Shown here: piece by piece, positions 43,241-52,200 of the stretch
How positions within the stretch are numbered: the stretch's first letter is position 1
Layout of the letters: each line of letters starts with the position of its first letter
Assembly (NCBI GenBank): GCA_964460905.1
Contig: CAYWRM010000004.1
Location: 62,001-126,000, forward strand
Source of the DNA: GCA-002708315 sp964460905
GTDB lineage: Bacteria > Bacteroidota > Bacteroidia > Bacteroidales > F082
Direction of reading: 5' to 3'
Length of the DNA stretch: 64,000 nucleotides
Notes under the pieces: model-generated
The model's database searches: none
What the model saw: only the letters and a program-made list of their open reading frames with translations
What the model was told of the DNA's origin: nothing
Made by a program: the position numbers and the translations under genes

Positions 43241-46200
43241 TTGAATATAGTGATCCTAAATATTAAATATCTGAACTTCAAACATGCGTTGTTTGTATTA
43301 TTATTTACAATAATATTATTTTCATGTGTTCGTGATTCTAGCTTCCCCCTGAACAAAAAAGTCATCTGTAATGCAGAAAAACTATCTAAAAATGGGGCTG
43401 ATTTCATGGCTGTTAACGACTCTTCCAAATTTTTTGCCGGAGGATGGCTTAGAAGTAATTTAGAAGCGCATTCCGGAGAATATTCAATTCTTACAACCCC
43501 TATTATAAAGCCATATGCGTTGAAACACAAAATAAGATGTGTTGCTCCTGATTCATATATTAATGTTAGCGTTTGGCGAAAATCGAAGGATGAAAATGGT
43601 GTACTTGTTGTAGCTGGCAAAGTAAAAGGTGAGTTATATTTTGTTACCAAAAAAATCGCTGAAACATCTGAAAATGGTTGGGAAAAGTTGGAGCTTGATG
43701 TATATACACCACCTGATTACAAGGGTGACACATTGTTAATTTATGTATGGAACAATAGCACAGATACAGTTTATTTTGATGATTTAATAATAGAGCGCAA
43801 AGCTCATAAGATATATCCTGAGTATAATTATGATGAAGGACTAAATATAGTTATGGATACTTCTGATTATTTGAGGGTAATGAAAAAGCGAAAAGGTGCT
43901 TTTGAAAAGGGGATTCTGCAAACATCAGATAACGACTGGGTTAAGGGTATTGTTGTTGATAATGATAAAGCAATGAAGGCTAAAATGCGACTGAAAGGTG
44001 ACTGGTTGGATCATCTTTGGGGAGATAAGTGGTCGTACAGGATTAAAATGAGAAAGAAGAATACATTTAATCGTTTAAAAACTTTTTCATTGCAAACACC
44101 ATCTGCCAGAAGTTATTTATTAGAGTGGCTCACTCACAAACTTTTTCATGAAAATGACGTGCTTACAACTCGTTATGGTTTTGTTCCCTTAAAGTTTAAT
44201 AACCAACCGCGTGGTTTATATGTTTGGGAAGAACATTTTGAAAAACAATTGCTAGAGTGGAATAATAGACGTGAAGGTCCTATAGTTAAATTTTCAGAAG
44301 ATCCATTTTGGCAGATTCAAAAAATAAATATTAATTATAAAAAATGGCCTGTATTTCCATATTATCCTGCAGCAACTATTCTTCCATTTGGACAATCTCG
44401 AACTGTTGAAAGCGATGTTCTGTTCAAGCAATTTATTAGTGCCCAAAAGCTAATGAATCAATATAAATATCAGCAAAAGAAAACTCATGAGATTTTTGAT
44501 GTTGATAAGATGGCAAAATATTATGTTATGCTGGAACTTACTCATGCAAGGCATGGTATGGTTTGGCATAATCAACGAATGTATTATAATCCTGTTATAT
44601 GTAAACTCGAACCAATTGCTTTTGATGGCTACACCGATCATGATGACCCCGACTTGAGTATAAACGATAATATGGCGTTCAAGGCATTTACGCATAAAGA
44701 GCCAATGATTTTGCAGGAACATTTGATACTCAATTTGTTTGCCGATACTGTTTTCCTGAAAAGATATTTATATTATTTGGAAGAATATAGTAAACCTGAG
44801 TTTATTGATGAGTTTCTTACTTCTTTTGAATCAGAAATTAAATACAATGATTCATTGTTATTGTTGGAGTTCCCATTTTATCGTTACGATGAAAAGTTGC
44901 TTGATAGGAGTGCTGAGGTTATTAGGGGGTATTTGCCTGAATTGAAACAAATTATAGTTGACAGCTTAAGGGATGGTAATTTTGGTTTTAAATTAAAATA
45001 CGAAGTATATAATGATACTAGTATTTATGAAAATACTCCTGAGTTTTTTGTTAATGTTTACATCGATGATAGGTCAGCAGACTCACTTAAGCTGGATGTT
45101 CAGAATTATTTTACAAGAGATTTAGTTTTTTTAGGTACTGGTATTGATGATAAAACAATTTCAGATTTTTTTATTGATAAATTAACAGTTGTTGCTTTCA
45201 ATGGTGATATCGAGCAATCGAAACTAATAATTGATGTAGATACTTCTGCTAATTATTTATTTTTTATGGTTAATGGCAAAATTGATACTTACACAGTACC
45301 AATATTACCATGGCCATTTCCGAAAGGCCTTACTCCACAGCAGGAATTGTTGGAAAAAGTTGATTTAAATAATGAACTTTTTGACACGATATTTGACAAT
45401 ATTATTTATATAAAAAAAGGTGATATTACTCTCCATGAACCTATTATAATTCCAGATGGATTTCATGTTAATTTTTCAGCAGGTACCACTATTAATCTTG
45501 TTGACAGTGCAATGATCATATCGTATTCTCCTGTTTTTATGATGGGAACAGCAACAGATCCAGTTGTTATAACTTCATCTGATTTTAGCGGAAATGGGTT
45601 TACGGTATTACAAGCAAAAGAGATGTCGAAATTAGATAATGTTATATTTGAGAATTTAAACACGTTGGATTATAATAGCTGGACATTAACGGGCGCACTT
45701 ACTTTTTATGAATCGGATGTAAGTATTACAAACACAAAGTTTTATCGTAATCAATGCGAAGATGCCTTAAATATAATCCGTTCGGATTTTGTGCTTAGCA
45801 ATTCATCATTCGATTATATCTATGGAGACGCATTTGATGCAGATTATTGTACAGGTGAAATTGTGGCTTCTACTTTTACCAATATTGGTAATGATGCTAT
45901 GGATTTTTCGGGTAGTGAAATTACTATTAAGAATTCAGAAGTAAATATGGCAGAGGATAAAGGGATTAGCGGTGGTGAAGATTCAAAAATTACTATATTT
46001 AATACTACAATACAAAAATCAAATATTGGTTTGGCATCTAAGGATTTGTCCGTTGTTGAAGTGATTGATTCAAGAGTAGAAACTTGTAACTATGGCCTTG
46101 TGCTACTGCAGAAAAAGCCTGAGTATGGCCCTTCTATAATGATTTTGAAAAATACAAGACTGAGAGATTTGAAAGTTGAAATGCTTATTGAGGAAAATTC

Positions 46201-46267
46201 AAAAGTAGTTATTTATGGCCGGACAATTTTTGGTGAGGAAAAAAACCTTAGTGATATTTTTTATTAG
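43241..46267 (+). CDS. CotH-kinase-like lipoprotein with beta-sandwich and C-terminal beta-helix
   Basis: A 1008-residue exported protein. There is no ATG in the first 54 codons; TTG 43241 (or GTG 43250) gives a lipoprotein signal ending LFSC. Order: beta-sandwich domain (~40-190, ending TVYFDDLIIERK), CotH-like domain (~205-570) with KMRLKGDW, SYRIKMRKK, TTRYGFVPLKF, GLYVWEEHFEKQ and EPIAFDGYTDHDDPD, then a right-handed beta-helix (~730-990) with stacked turns such as NQCEDALNIIRSDF and GNDAMDFSGSEI. CotH proteins of Bacillus phosphorylate secreted coat proteins. Paralogue of the gene at 61843. The GT-C-like genes flank it. Confidence 0.8.
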   Translation: MNIVILNIKYLNFKHALFVLLFTIILFSCVRDSSFPLNKKVICNAEKLSKNGADFMAVNDSSKFFAGGWLRSNLEAHSGEYSILTTPIIKPYALKHKIRCVAPDSYINVSVWRKSKDENGVLVVAGKVKGELYFVTKKIAETSENGWEKLELDVYTPPDYKGDTLLIYVWNNSTDTVYFDDLIIERKAHKIYPEYNYDEGLNIVMDTSDYLRVMKKRKGAFEKGILQTSDNDWVKGIVVDNDKAMKAKMRLKGDWLDHLWGDKWSYRIKMRKKNTFNRLKTFSLQTPSARSYLLEWLTHKLFHENDVLTTRYGFVPLKFNNQPRGLYVWEEHFEKQLLEWNNRREGPIVKFSEDPFWQIQKININYKKWPVFPYYPAATILPFGQSRTVESDVLFKQFISAQKLMNQYKYQQKKTHEIFDVDKMAKYYVMLELTHARHGMVWHNQRMYYNPVICKLEPIAFDGYTDHDDPDLSINDNMAFKAFTHKEPMILQEHLILNLFADTVFLKRYLYYLEEYSKPEFIDEFLTSFESEIKYNDSLLLLEFPFYRYDEKLLDRSAEVIRGYLPELKQIIVDSLRDGNFGFKLKYEVYNDTSIYENTPEFFVNVYIDDRSADSLKLDVQNYFTRDLVFLGTGIDDKTISDFFIDKLTVVAFNGDIEQSKLIIDVDTSANYLFFMVNGKIDTYTVPILPWPFPKGLTPQQELLEKVDLNNELFDTIFDNIIYIKKGDITLHEPIIIPDGFHVNFSAGTTINLVDSAMIISYSPVFMMGTATDPVVITSSDFSGNGFTVLQAKEMSKLDNVIFENLNTLDYNSWTLTGALTFYESDVSITNTKFYRNQCEDALNIIRSDFVLSNSSFDYIYGDAFDADYCTGEIVASTFTNIGNDAMDFSGSEITIKNSEVNMAEDKGISGGEDSKITIFNTTIQKSNIGLASKDLSVVEVIDSRVETCNYGLVLLQKKPEYGPSIMILKNTRLRDLKVEMLIEENSKVVIYGRTIFGEEKNLSDIFY

Positions 46268-46386
46268 AAAAATGGAAATTACTTCGGTCATTGGTAGTCA
46301 TATTTGATACAATACAATACAATAAATGACGCAAAGCCTATGACAAAAAAATAAGAAGAGCTTTGTAAGAATATTTCACGAATAAA

Positions 46387-47760
46387 ATGAAAAGCCTTAT
46401 AACACTTAATAAATTCGATTTCTCTCTTATTACAATCTATGTTCTGATATTTGCTTTGCTTGTAACTATAATAAATACAGGGCTTTATAAGGAAAATGAG
46501 AAGGTTTTGTATGCAGATGTAGCAATTTATTATGTGTATTTGCCAATTACTTTTATACATCATGATTATACAGCAGTATCGATTGACCGGAAAGCAAATC
46601 AACTAATTTGTACTCATCCAACGTCAATTGGAAAAAGGGCCATAAAATATACCATGGGTATGGCAGTGCTATATAGCCCTTTCTTTTTTATAACACACTT
46701 GTATTCACATTTGTTTGGGCTCGATACTTCTGGGTATAGTATGCAATATCAGTTAGCTTTGCTTTTGAGTAGCCTTTTTTATCTTGCTATTGGTTTATTT
46801 TTTCTAAGAAAAGTATTGTTGATGTATTTTAATCAATTAGTTACATCAATAACCATATTTGCGATAGTTATTGGCACTAACCTGTTACATTACGCTACTT
46901 ACAGGGCTCCAGTTTCACATGCTTACAGTTTTGCTCTTTTTTCTGTTTTTATTTATCTGACAATATTATGGCATAGAAAACCTAATTATTATAAATCAAT
47001 TACTATTGGTTTATTAACTGGGTTGATTGTACTTGTTCGACCATCTAATATCATAATTATTTTGTTTTTCATTTTCTATAACGTATCGAGTTGGGAAAAT
47101 ATCAAGAGTAAAGTAGTATTCTACTTAAAAGATTACAAACAAATGCTAGTTATTGTATTTTTTGCCATTGTTGTTTGGATTCCACAGTTGCTTTACTGGA
47201 AATCAGTAACAGGTAACTTTTTTTACTATTCCTATGGTGATGAAGGCTTCTTCTTTAGCAACCCTCAAATATACAGGGGCTTATTTAGTTATAGAAACGG
47301 TTGGCTAACTTATACTCCGCTTATGATTTTTGCCTTAATTGGTATTTTTATGTTACTTAAAAAGCACAGGGAATTTTTTGTTCCAATATTGATATTTACA
47401 ATATTAAATATTTATATAGTATTATCGTGGTGGTGTTGGTGGTATGTGGGTTATGGTAATCGTGCTTTTGTTGAGTCGTATGCATTATTGTCAATACCGT
47501 TTTCAACTTTTCTTTCCTGGTTTTTCAGCAAAAAAATATTAAAAATTATAATTATTCCAGTTATAGCATTTTTAGTATTCTTAAATAGTTTTATGGTATG
47601 GCAATTTAATAATGGCATGGGGCATTACGACAGCATGACAAAAGAAGCATATTGGAAGTGTTTTTTGAAAGTTGACAGAAGTGGAAAGATTTGGAAATAT
47701 ATCAAGCACCCTGATTATAAAAAGGCAAAACAGGGATATTATGTTTTAGATAAAAAGTAG
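46387..47760 (+). CDS. GT-C-like polytopic membrane protein (paralogue without C-terminal domain)
   Basis: A 457-residue membrane protein with about ten helices, clearly related to the protein at 38570: VLYADVAIYYVYLPITFIHHD, KYTMGMAVLYSPFFFITH, FRNGW/YRNGWLTYTPLMIFALIG and SWWCWWYVGYGNRAFVESYAL are shared. It lacks the soluble C-terminal domain. It follows the CotH-like gene by 119 bases on the same strand. Function as an envelope glycosyltransferase is inferred from topology and the acidic residue in the first outer loop. Confidence 0.75.
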   Translation: MKSLITLNKFDFSLITIYVLIFALLVTIINTGLYKENEKVLYADVAIYYVYLPITFIHHDYTAVSIDRKANQLICTHPTSIGKRAIKYTMGMAVLYSPFFFITHLYSHLFGLDTSGYSMQYQLALLLSSLFYLAIGLFFLRKVLLMYFNQLVTSITIFAIVIGTNLLHYATYRAPVSHAYSFALFSVFIYLTILWHRKPNYYKSITIGLLTGLIVLVRPSNIIIILFFIFYNVSSWENIKSKVVFYLKDYKQMLVIVFFAIVVWIPQLLYWKSVTGNFFYYSYGDEGFFFSNPQIYRGLFSYRNGWLTYTPLMIFALIGIFMLLKKHREFFVPILIFTILNIYIVLSWWCWWYVGYGNRAFVESYALLSIPFSTFLSWFFSKKILKIIIIPVIAFLVFLNSFMVWQFNNGMGHYDSMTKEAYWKCFLKVDRSGKIWKYIKHPDYKKAKQGYYVLDKK

Positions 47761-47794
47761 TTGCAACTATTATGAATATCAAATAATCAGGATA

Positions 47795-50700
47795 TTAGCT
47801 ATTTTCATGAATCAGATAAATTCTTTTTTTACCATCCATTTTAATACTTAAAGGGTCTTTAAAACGAACATGGTTAAAGTATTTACCTTTTTTTACTTCA
47901 TCTTGCTTACCTAATTTATCATATTTAATATAACTTTTAAGCAGCTCTGGTTGAACTGTGAAATAACCCACATTCATGCTAGTTACATTATGGAAAAAAT
48001 GAGAGCCTGATGATGCATCAAGAGGGAATTCATCAAAACTTGACTCTACAATAACTTTTGCATTTGAAATCATGTGCCATTTAACCGGAATTCCAATCCA
48101 CTTATCCCGGGTTCCCCATCTTCCCGGGCCTATTAATACATATTTTCTTTTTTGCTCAATCATATCATCGTTCATCTCCTCAATCTCTTTTGCCATCTCT
48201 TCAGTTTTCGATTTATCAAATCTGTCAACATCAGCATAAATAATATCTGTAATATTATCAACAAGCCCATTACCCATTCCTTTTTCAGAATATAAAACAA
48301 TGGATTCTTTATCTACGGAAGGCAGATCAATATTACAGTCAATTCCCGATTGGATTAGCGGCTTTATCTGAAGGATATAGAACGAGGCTTTCCCATCTTT
48401 GTCTTTTGTCAGGTCTACGGCATATTCTATTTCAATGGCAGTACCCATAGCATCTTTGCCAAGTTTAAGAACCAAGTCGATTGTTTTGGCAAGAGAAATA
48501 TAATTGTATTTCAATATATTAGCGAAATTAACAATACGTGGCCCTTGCTTAGATATACCAGGATAAACAGTATTATTATCTGGATTATAAACAGATGCCA
48601 GATGCTTAAGAGTGCCTTGCTTTTCAGCGGTGCTAATCTCATTTTCCGATAATCCGGCAAGTTCACCATCCAGAAGGTTTAGATTTTCTTTATTTAGGTC
48701 AACAGCATAAAATTTAACTTGTGAGTTTTTGAATTGATCTTTTGTTGAGTTAATTTCTGTACTCGGATATTTTGGTGAAAATCTGTATGCCTTATTGCCT
48801 TCAACAACATATTTGCCAAGACCGGCAGCTGCAATTGCAAAACCTTCTTCGGGCTTCATATGTGAAAATGGGTAGAAGTTGTATGATTGTGCAACACCGC
48901 TTAGATGTGGATAGTATAAGTCATCAAATTTATTTCCTACTACCTCCTGTATTATCACAGCCATCTTTTCTTCTTCGATTTTAAAATCGATTGCTTTTAC
49001 ATAACCTTTTGCAGTATTTGAAAAAACAGATGCCATAACCAGCTTAATTGCCTCTTCAGCCTGTTTAATACGAATGTCTATATCGGGATGGTTATTTGGT
49101 AACAGATAGGTCTCAAATATTCCGGCAAATGGTTGGGTTAACGAGTCCTCAAACATACCCGATGATCTAACAGCAATTGGCTTTTTAATAATTCCAAGTA
49201 AGTTGGTTAATTTTTTTTGCAGACTTGAAGATAACTTTCCATTAATAAATTGTTTTTTTATTTCGTCATAATCATTGTTAATAAGGAGTGCCGGTGCGAT
49301 ATAATTATTTTTTAGGAATGATTCAAATTCATGAGTTCCAATTACAAAAGTTTTTGGTGTTCGAATTTTAACATCAGGGATATATTTTGAAAAATTGAAA
49401 TTATGAATTAAAGCATCAATAAAAGCAAGACCTCTACCTTTACCACCAAGAGAACCTCCTGCCAATGTATAAACATTTTCTTCTGTAATTTCCGTATTGG
49501 CTACAAAAGGGATTACATTTCCGGTATCACGCTCATTCCTATACTCTTTTAACATTTGAAGCAGGTCTTTGCGTAACTCAACTGCATTTTCGAAGTCATT
49601 AACTTTCTTTAAATTGATAATACGTGCAGCTCTAATTTCCCCTCGAGCCATAAGCCACATTGAGAAATGATCTCTACTTGCATGAAACAATAATGACTCG
49701 TTAGGAATCTTTTTAAGGAAGCTCTCAAACTCCTTCATGTTAGAGGCTATAGCAATAGTATTGCCCGATTCATCTTTAAACTCAAAATCACCAAACCCAA
49801 GATAATTTGTTATGAAATGTTCAAAATCGTGATAAAGTGTATCTGAATATTTATGAATAAATAACGAGTGATATTCACTTGCAACTGAAGCATATGAGCT
49901 GTCAGATGATTGCAGGATAGTAGGTATGTTTTTGAGTTTTTTGTGTGTATATTCAAGAAGTTTTATGCCTGCATTGTCATCAAATTTACCGTTTCTTTCA
50001 AATTTAATATCGGTTATCAAACAATTCATATATTCCCGATATTTATTAATAATTTCAGTAGCTTCTTCAAAATTTGTAGCGAGTAGTATTTTTGGACGGG
50101 CGCGCATCCTTAATACTTTGTACAGCTCATCAGTGCTTACATCATCTATTATTCTTTTAGTTTGTTCGGTAACAACTTTGTACAAAAATGATAAGTATCG
50201 CGAATAAAAAATAGGGGAGTCTTCTACTAAAAGTATTACTCGTACTTTACCGAGTTGAGTATCATTTTCAGCGTTAATTTTATCTTCCAGCAGTTTAATC
50301 ATTGAGAAGAATATGTTTGCATCGCCATTCCAGGTAAATAGTTTGTCGATATAGGTAATATTCTCTAACTTTGAAGTAAAATAACTTGTGTCAGCACTGT
50401 TGTTAAGTAAAAGAAAAATAGGTATATAAGGATATGTTTTTTTTATTTGTTCACTAACAATTAGTGGCGTGGTTTTATCAACTCCTGCCATGTAAATAAT
50501 TAACTCAAAGTTCTTGTATTTAAGTAATTCCAATGCTTGCTTTAGTGTGGAAGCACCTGTAATTCTTGGAAAAGATGTTAGATTGAGTTGTCCGTATTGC
50601 CCTAACATATGTTCCGAAAATCTTCCTTCGCTTTCAATTGCATACGCATCATACAAACTTGAAATAAGTAATATCTCTTTTACTTTAAAGGGCATTAAGT

Positions 50701-51199
50701 CGTGGTAAATATCACGATTGTAAGTGTATTTGTTTAGAAATTGTTGAAGAAACCTACTGCTTAGTGGTCCATTTATATTATTATTTGATTCCATATTAAC
50801 AGAATCTGGAGATCTGGCTTTTTCCTCAAATTCATTTAAATATTGTGTTATAATTTTTACAATATTTTTTATGAAGTAGTTAGTTTCATTTATTACTAGC
50901 TTATTCTGCTCATCAATTTTACGTTTAGAGCAGATTTGTACTTTTCCTTTATTACCTGATTTGGTTTGAAAATTGCTTTCCCTGTACAGGAAATTATCAT
51001 TATATTCTCTTGAGAGATAATCAACATTATTAAAAACAAGGCGTAATGAAATAGGTTCTAAAAAAGTGTTATAAACAGGAACAGCATCCACAATTTCTAA
51101 CAGCGTATCATTTATGCTTTTGTTTTGTTTAACAATACGGCTTATGTTACTTATAATATCAAGCAAATTCAAGTATTTGTATGACTGACTTTCCTTCAT
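47795..51199 (-). CDS. PEP/pyruvate-binding-domain protein with receiver-like N-terminus
   Basis: A 1134-residue cytoplasmic protein. After an N-terminal sensor-like part (~1-140) come two receiver-like folds: one starting KVKEILLISSLYDAY that lacks the acceptor Asp (LIIYMAGV), and one starting VRVILLVEDSPIFYSRY with LITDIKF. Residues ~580-980 match the ATP-binding N-domain of PEP synthase/PPDK (YTLAGGSLGGKGRGLAFIDAL, IAVRSSGMFEDS, FAGIFETYLLP, YILQIKPL). The phosphohistidine swivel and PEP-binding barrel are absent. The ATG at 51197-51199 is chosen since a -7 box covers the upstream TTG. Probably a regulator, not a metabolic synthase. Confidence 0.8.
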   Translation of the reverse strand: MKESQSYKYLNLLDIISNISRIVKQNKSINDTLLEIVDAVPVYNTFLEPISLRLVFNNVDYLSREYNDNFLYRESNFQTKSGNKGKVQICSKRKIDEQNKLVINETNYFIKNIVKIITQYLNEFEEKARSPDSVNMESNNNINGPLSSRFLQQFLNKYTYNRDIYHDLMPFKVKEILLISSLYDAYAIESEGRFSEHMLGQYGQLNLTSFPRITGASTLKQALELLKYKNFELIIYMAGVDKTTPLIVSEQIKKTYPYIPIFLLLNNSADTSYFTSKLENITYIDKLFTWNGDANIFFSMIKLLEDKINAENDTQLGKVRVILLVEDSPIFYSRYLSFLYKVVTEQTKRIIDDVSTDELYKVLRMRARPKILLATNFEEATEIINKYREYMNCLITDIKFERNGKFDDNAGIKLLEYTHKKLKNIPTILQSSDSSYASVASEYHSLFIHKYSDTLYHDFEHFITNYLGFGDFEFKDESGNTIAIASNMKEFESFLKKIPNESLLFHASRDHFSMWLMARGEIRAARIINLKKVNDFENAVELRKDLLQMLKEYRNERDTGNVIPFVANTEITEENVYTLAGGSLGGKGRGLAFIDALIHNFNFSKYIPDVKIRTPKTFVIGTHEFESFLKNNYIAPALLINNDYDEIKKQFINGKLSSSLQKKLTNLLGIIKKPIAVRSSGMFEDSLTQPFAGIFETYLLPNNHPDIDIRIKQAEEAIKLVMASVFSNTAKGYVKAIDFKIEEEKMAVIIQEVVGNKFDDLYYPHLSGVAQSYNFYPFSHMKPEEGFAIAAAGLGKYVVEGNKAYRFSPKYPSTEINSTKDQFKNSQVKFYAVDLNKENLNLLDGELAGLSENEISTAEKQGTLKHLASVYNPDNNTVYPGISKQGPRIVNFANILKYNYISLAKTIDLVLKLGKDAMGTAIEIEYAVDLTKDKDGKASFYILQIKPLIQSGIDCNIDLPSVDKESIVLYSEKGMGNGLVDNITDIIYADVDRFDKSKTEEMAKEIEEMNDDMIEQKRKYVLIGPGRWGTRDKWIGIPVKWHMISNAKVIVESSFDEFPLDASSGSHFFHNVTSMNVGYFTVQPELLKSYIKYDKLGKQDEVKKGKYFNHVRFKDPLSIKMDGKKRIYLIHENS

Positions 51200-51217
51200 G
51201 TGGATGAATTTTATAAG

Positions 51218-51225
51218 CAAATATA
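51218..51225 (-). promoter_or_regulatory. -7 promoter box (TATATTTG) of the PEP-binding regulator gene
   Basis: An exact TAnnTTTG match on the minus strand 18 bases before the ATG; it overlaps an upstream in-frame TTG at 51218-51220. Confidence 0.5.
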
Positions 51226-51349
51226 CATAGACTAAATGAGACTATTATTCAGATTAGAATAAAAGGAGACTTTAGCTAAAAAGCCGGCAAAACTCTCGAT
51301 TACATTTTGTATTTTCGCTTTCTTTATTAAATGATTCATTTAAGATTGT

Positions 51350-52006
51350 ATGATTAATGTTTCACTTATTGATGAACACCCTATAATTTGCGATGCATTT
51401 ACAGCATTACTCTCTGATGTAGTCGATATTAATATTGTTAGTTTTCACAATTCTTTTTCAGAATTTAGCCTTAAGGTTCCTGAAGTTAAACCAAATATTG
51501 TTATCATGGTTTTTTATAAGCATGATGATGAAAATGTTGAGAATGTCCGTAAACTTGTTTATCAATATCCCGAAATTAAAGTCCTTGAGATGTCGATGTA
51601 TCATGATGAGAAGCAAGTGCTTAAAATGATTAAAGCCGGTGCAAAAGGTCATCTTGGGTCTGATACTAACAGATCTGAAATTATAGAAGCTATTTACACA
51701 TTAAGGAATGGGTATGAATTTTATGCAAAGACCATAACAAACATATTATTAAGTAGTTATATTAGCGATAAGGATATTAATAAAAACGAAAAAGAAAATA
51801 GACAAAAAGATCTTTCAGTACGTGAGATGGAAATTTTTAAACTTTTTGCAGAGGGGATTTCTAATAGAAGCATTGCTGACAAACTTTTTATAAGTGTACG
51901 TACTGTGGAGACCCACAAGAATAATATTATGAAAAAAATTGGTCTTAAAACTACTGTTGATCTTGTTAAGTTCGCAATAAAAAATAATATTATTCAGCTT
52001 GATTAA
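51350..52006 (+). CDS. LuxR/NarL-type regulator with degenerate receiver
   Basis: A 218-residue DNA-binding regulator. The C-terminal LuxR HTH is intact (LSVREMEIFKLFAEGISNRSIADKLFISVRTVETHKNNIMKKI, ~150-195). The receiver fold is recognisable, but the acceptor position reads NIVIMVFYKHDDEN (Val in place of Asp) and the conserved Lys is Gly in GAKGHLGSDTNRSE. Phosphorylation-dependent switching is therefore unlikely. It is divergent from the PEP-binding regulator, with 150 bases between the two starts, so the two may act together. Confidence 0.9.
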   Translation: MINVSLIDEHPIICDAFTALLSDVVDINIVSFHNSFSEFSLKVPEVKPNIVIMVFYKHDDENVENVRKLVYQYPEIKVLEMSMYHDEKQVLKMIKAGAKGHLGSDTNRSEIIEAIYTLRNGYEFYAKTITNILLSSYISDKDINKNEKENRQKDLSVREMEIFKLFAEGISNRSIADKLFISVRTVETHKNNIMKKIGLKTTVDLVKFAIKNNIIQLD

Positions 52007-52068
52007 ATCAGTGAAACTATGATTTTGCAAAACAAAATCATATAGCCAAACTGATCTCAAGGGTCTTA

Positions 52069-52134
52069 TTCCTCGCTCCTTGGGGCGAATTAGAAAATAT
52101 TTTCCTATTGATGTCCCGCCCGCTTGCGGCGAGG
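52069..52134. repeat. nested GC-rich palindromes between regulator and obgE
   Basis: CCTCGC (52071) and GCGAGG (52129-52134) form the outer arms; inside are GGGGCGA against TCCCGCC, the perfect 12-bp palindrome GAAAATATTTTC (52093-52104), and CCGC-TT-GCGG (52120-52129). The GC-rich arms stand out. It resembles a dispersed intergenic repeat. Confidence 0.5.
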
Positions 52135-52200
52135 AGTTTCATTTATAAACTTTCAAACTTCTACTGGCAATAATTATCGAAATGTAGGAGTTGATCTCAT

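Noticed and set aside
47795..51199. Phosphoenolpyruvate synthase
   Set aside because: Only the ATP-binding domain is present; the swivel histidine and PEP barrel are missing.
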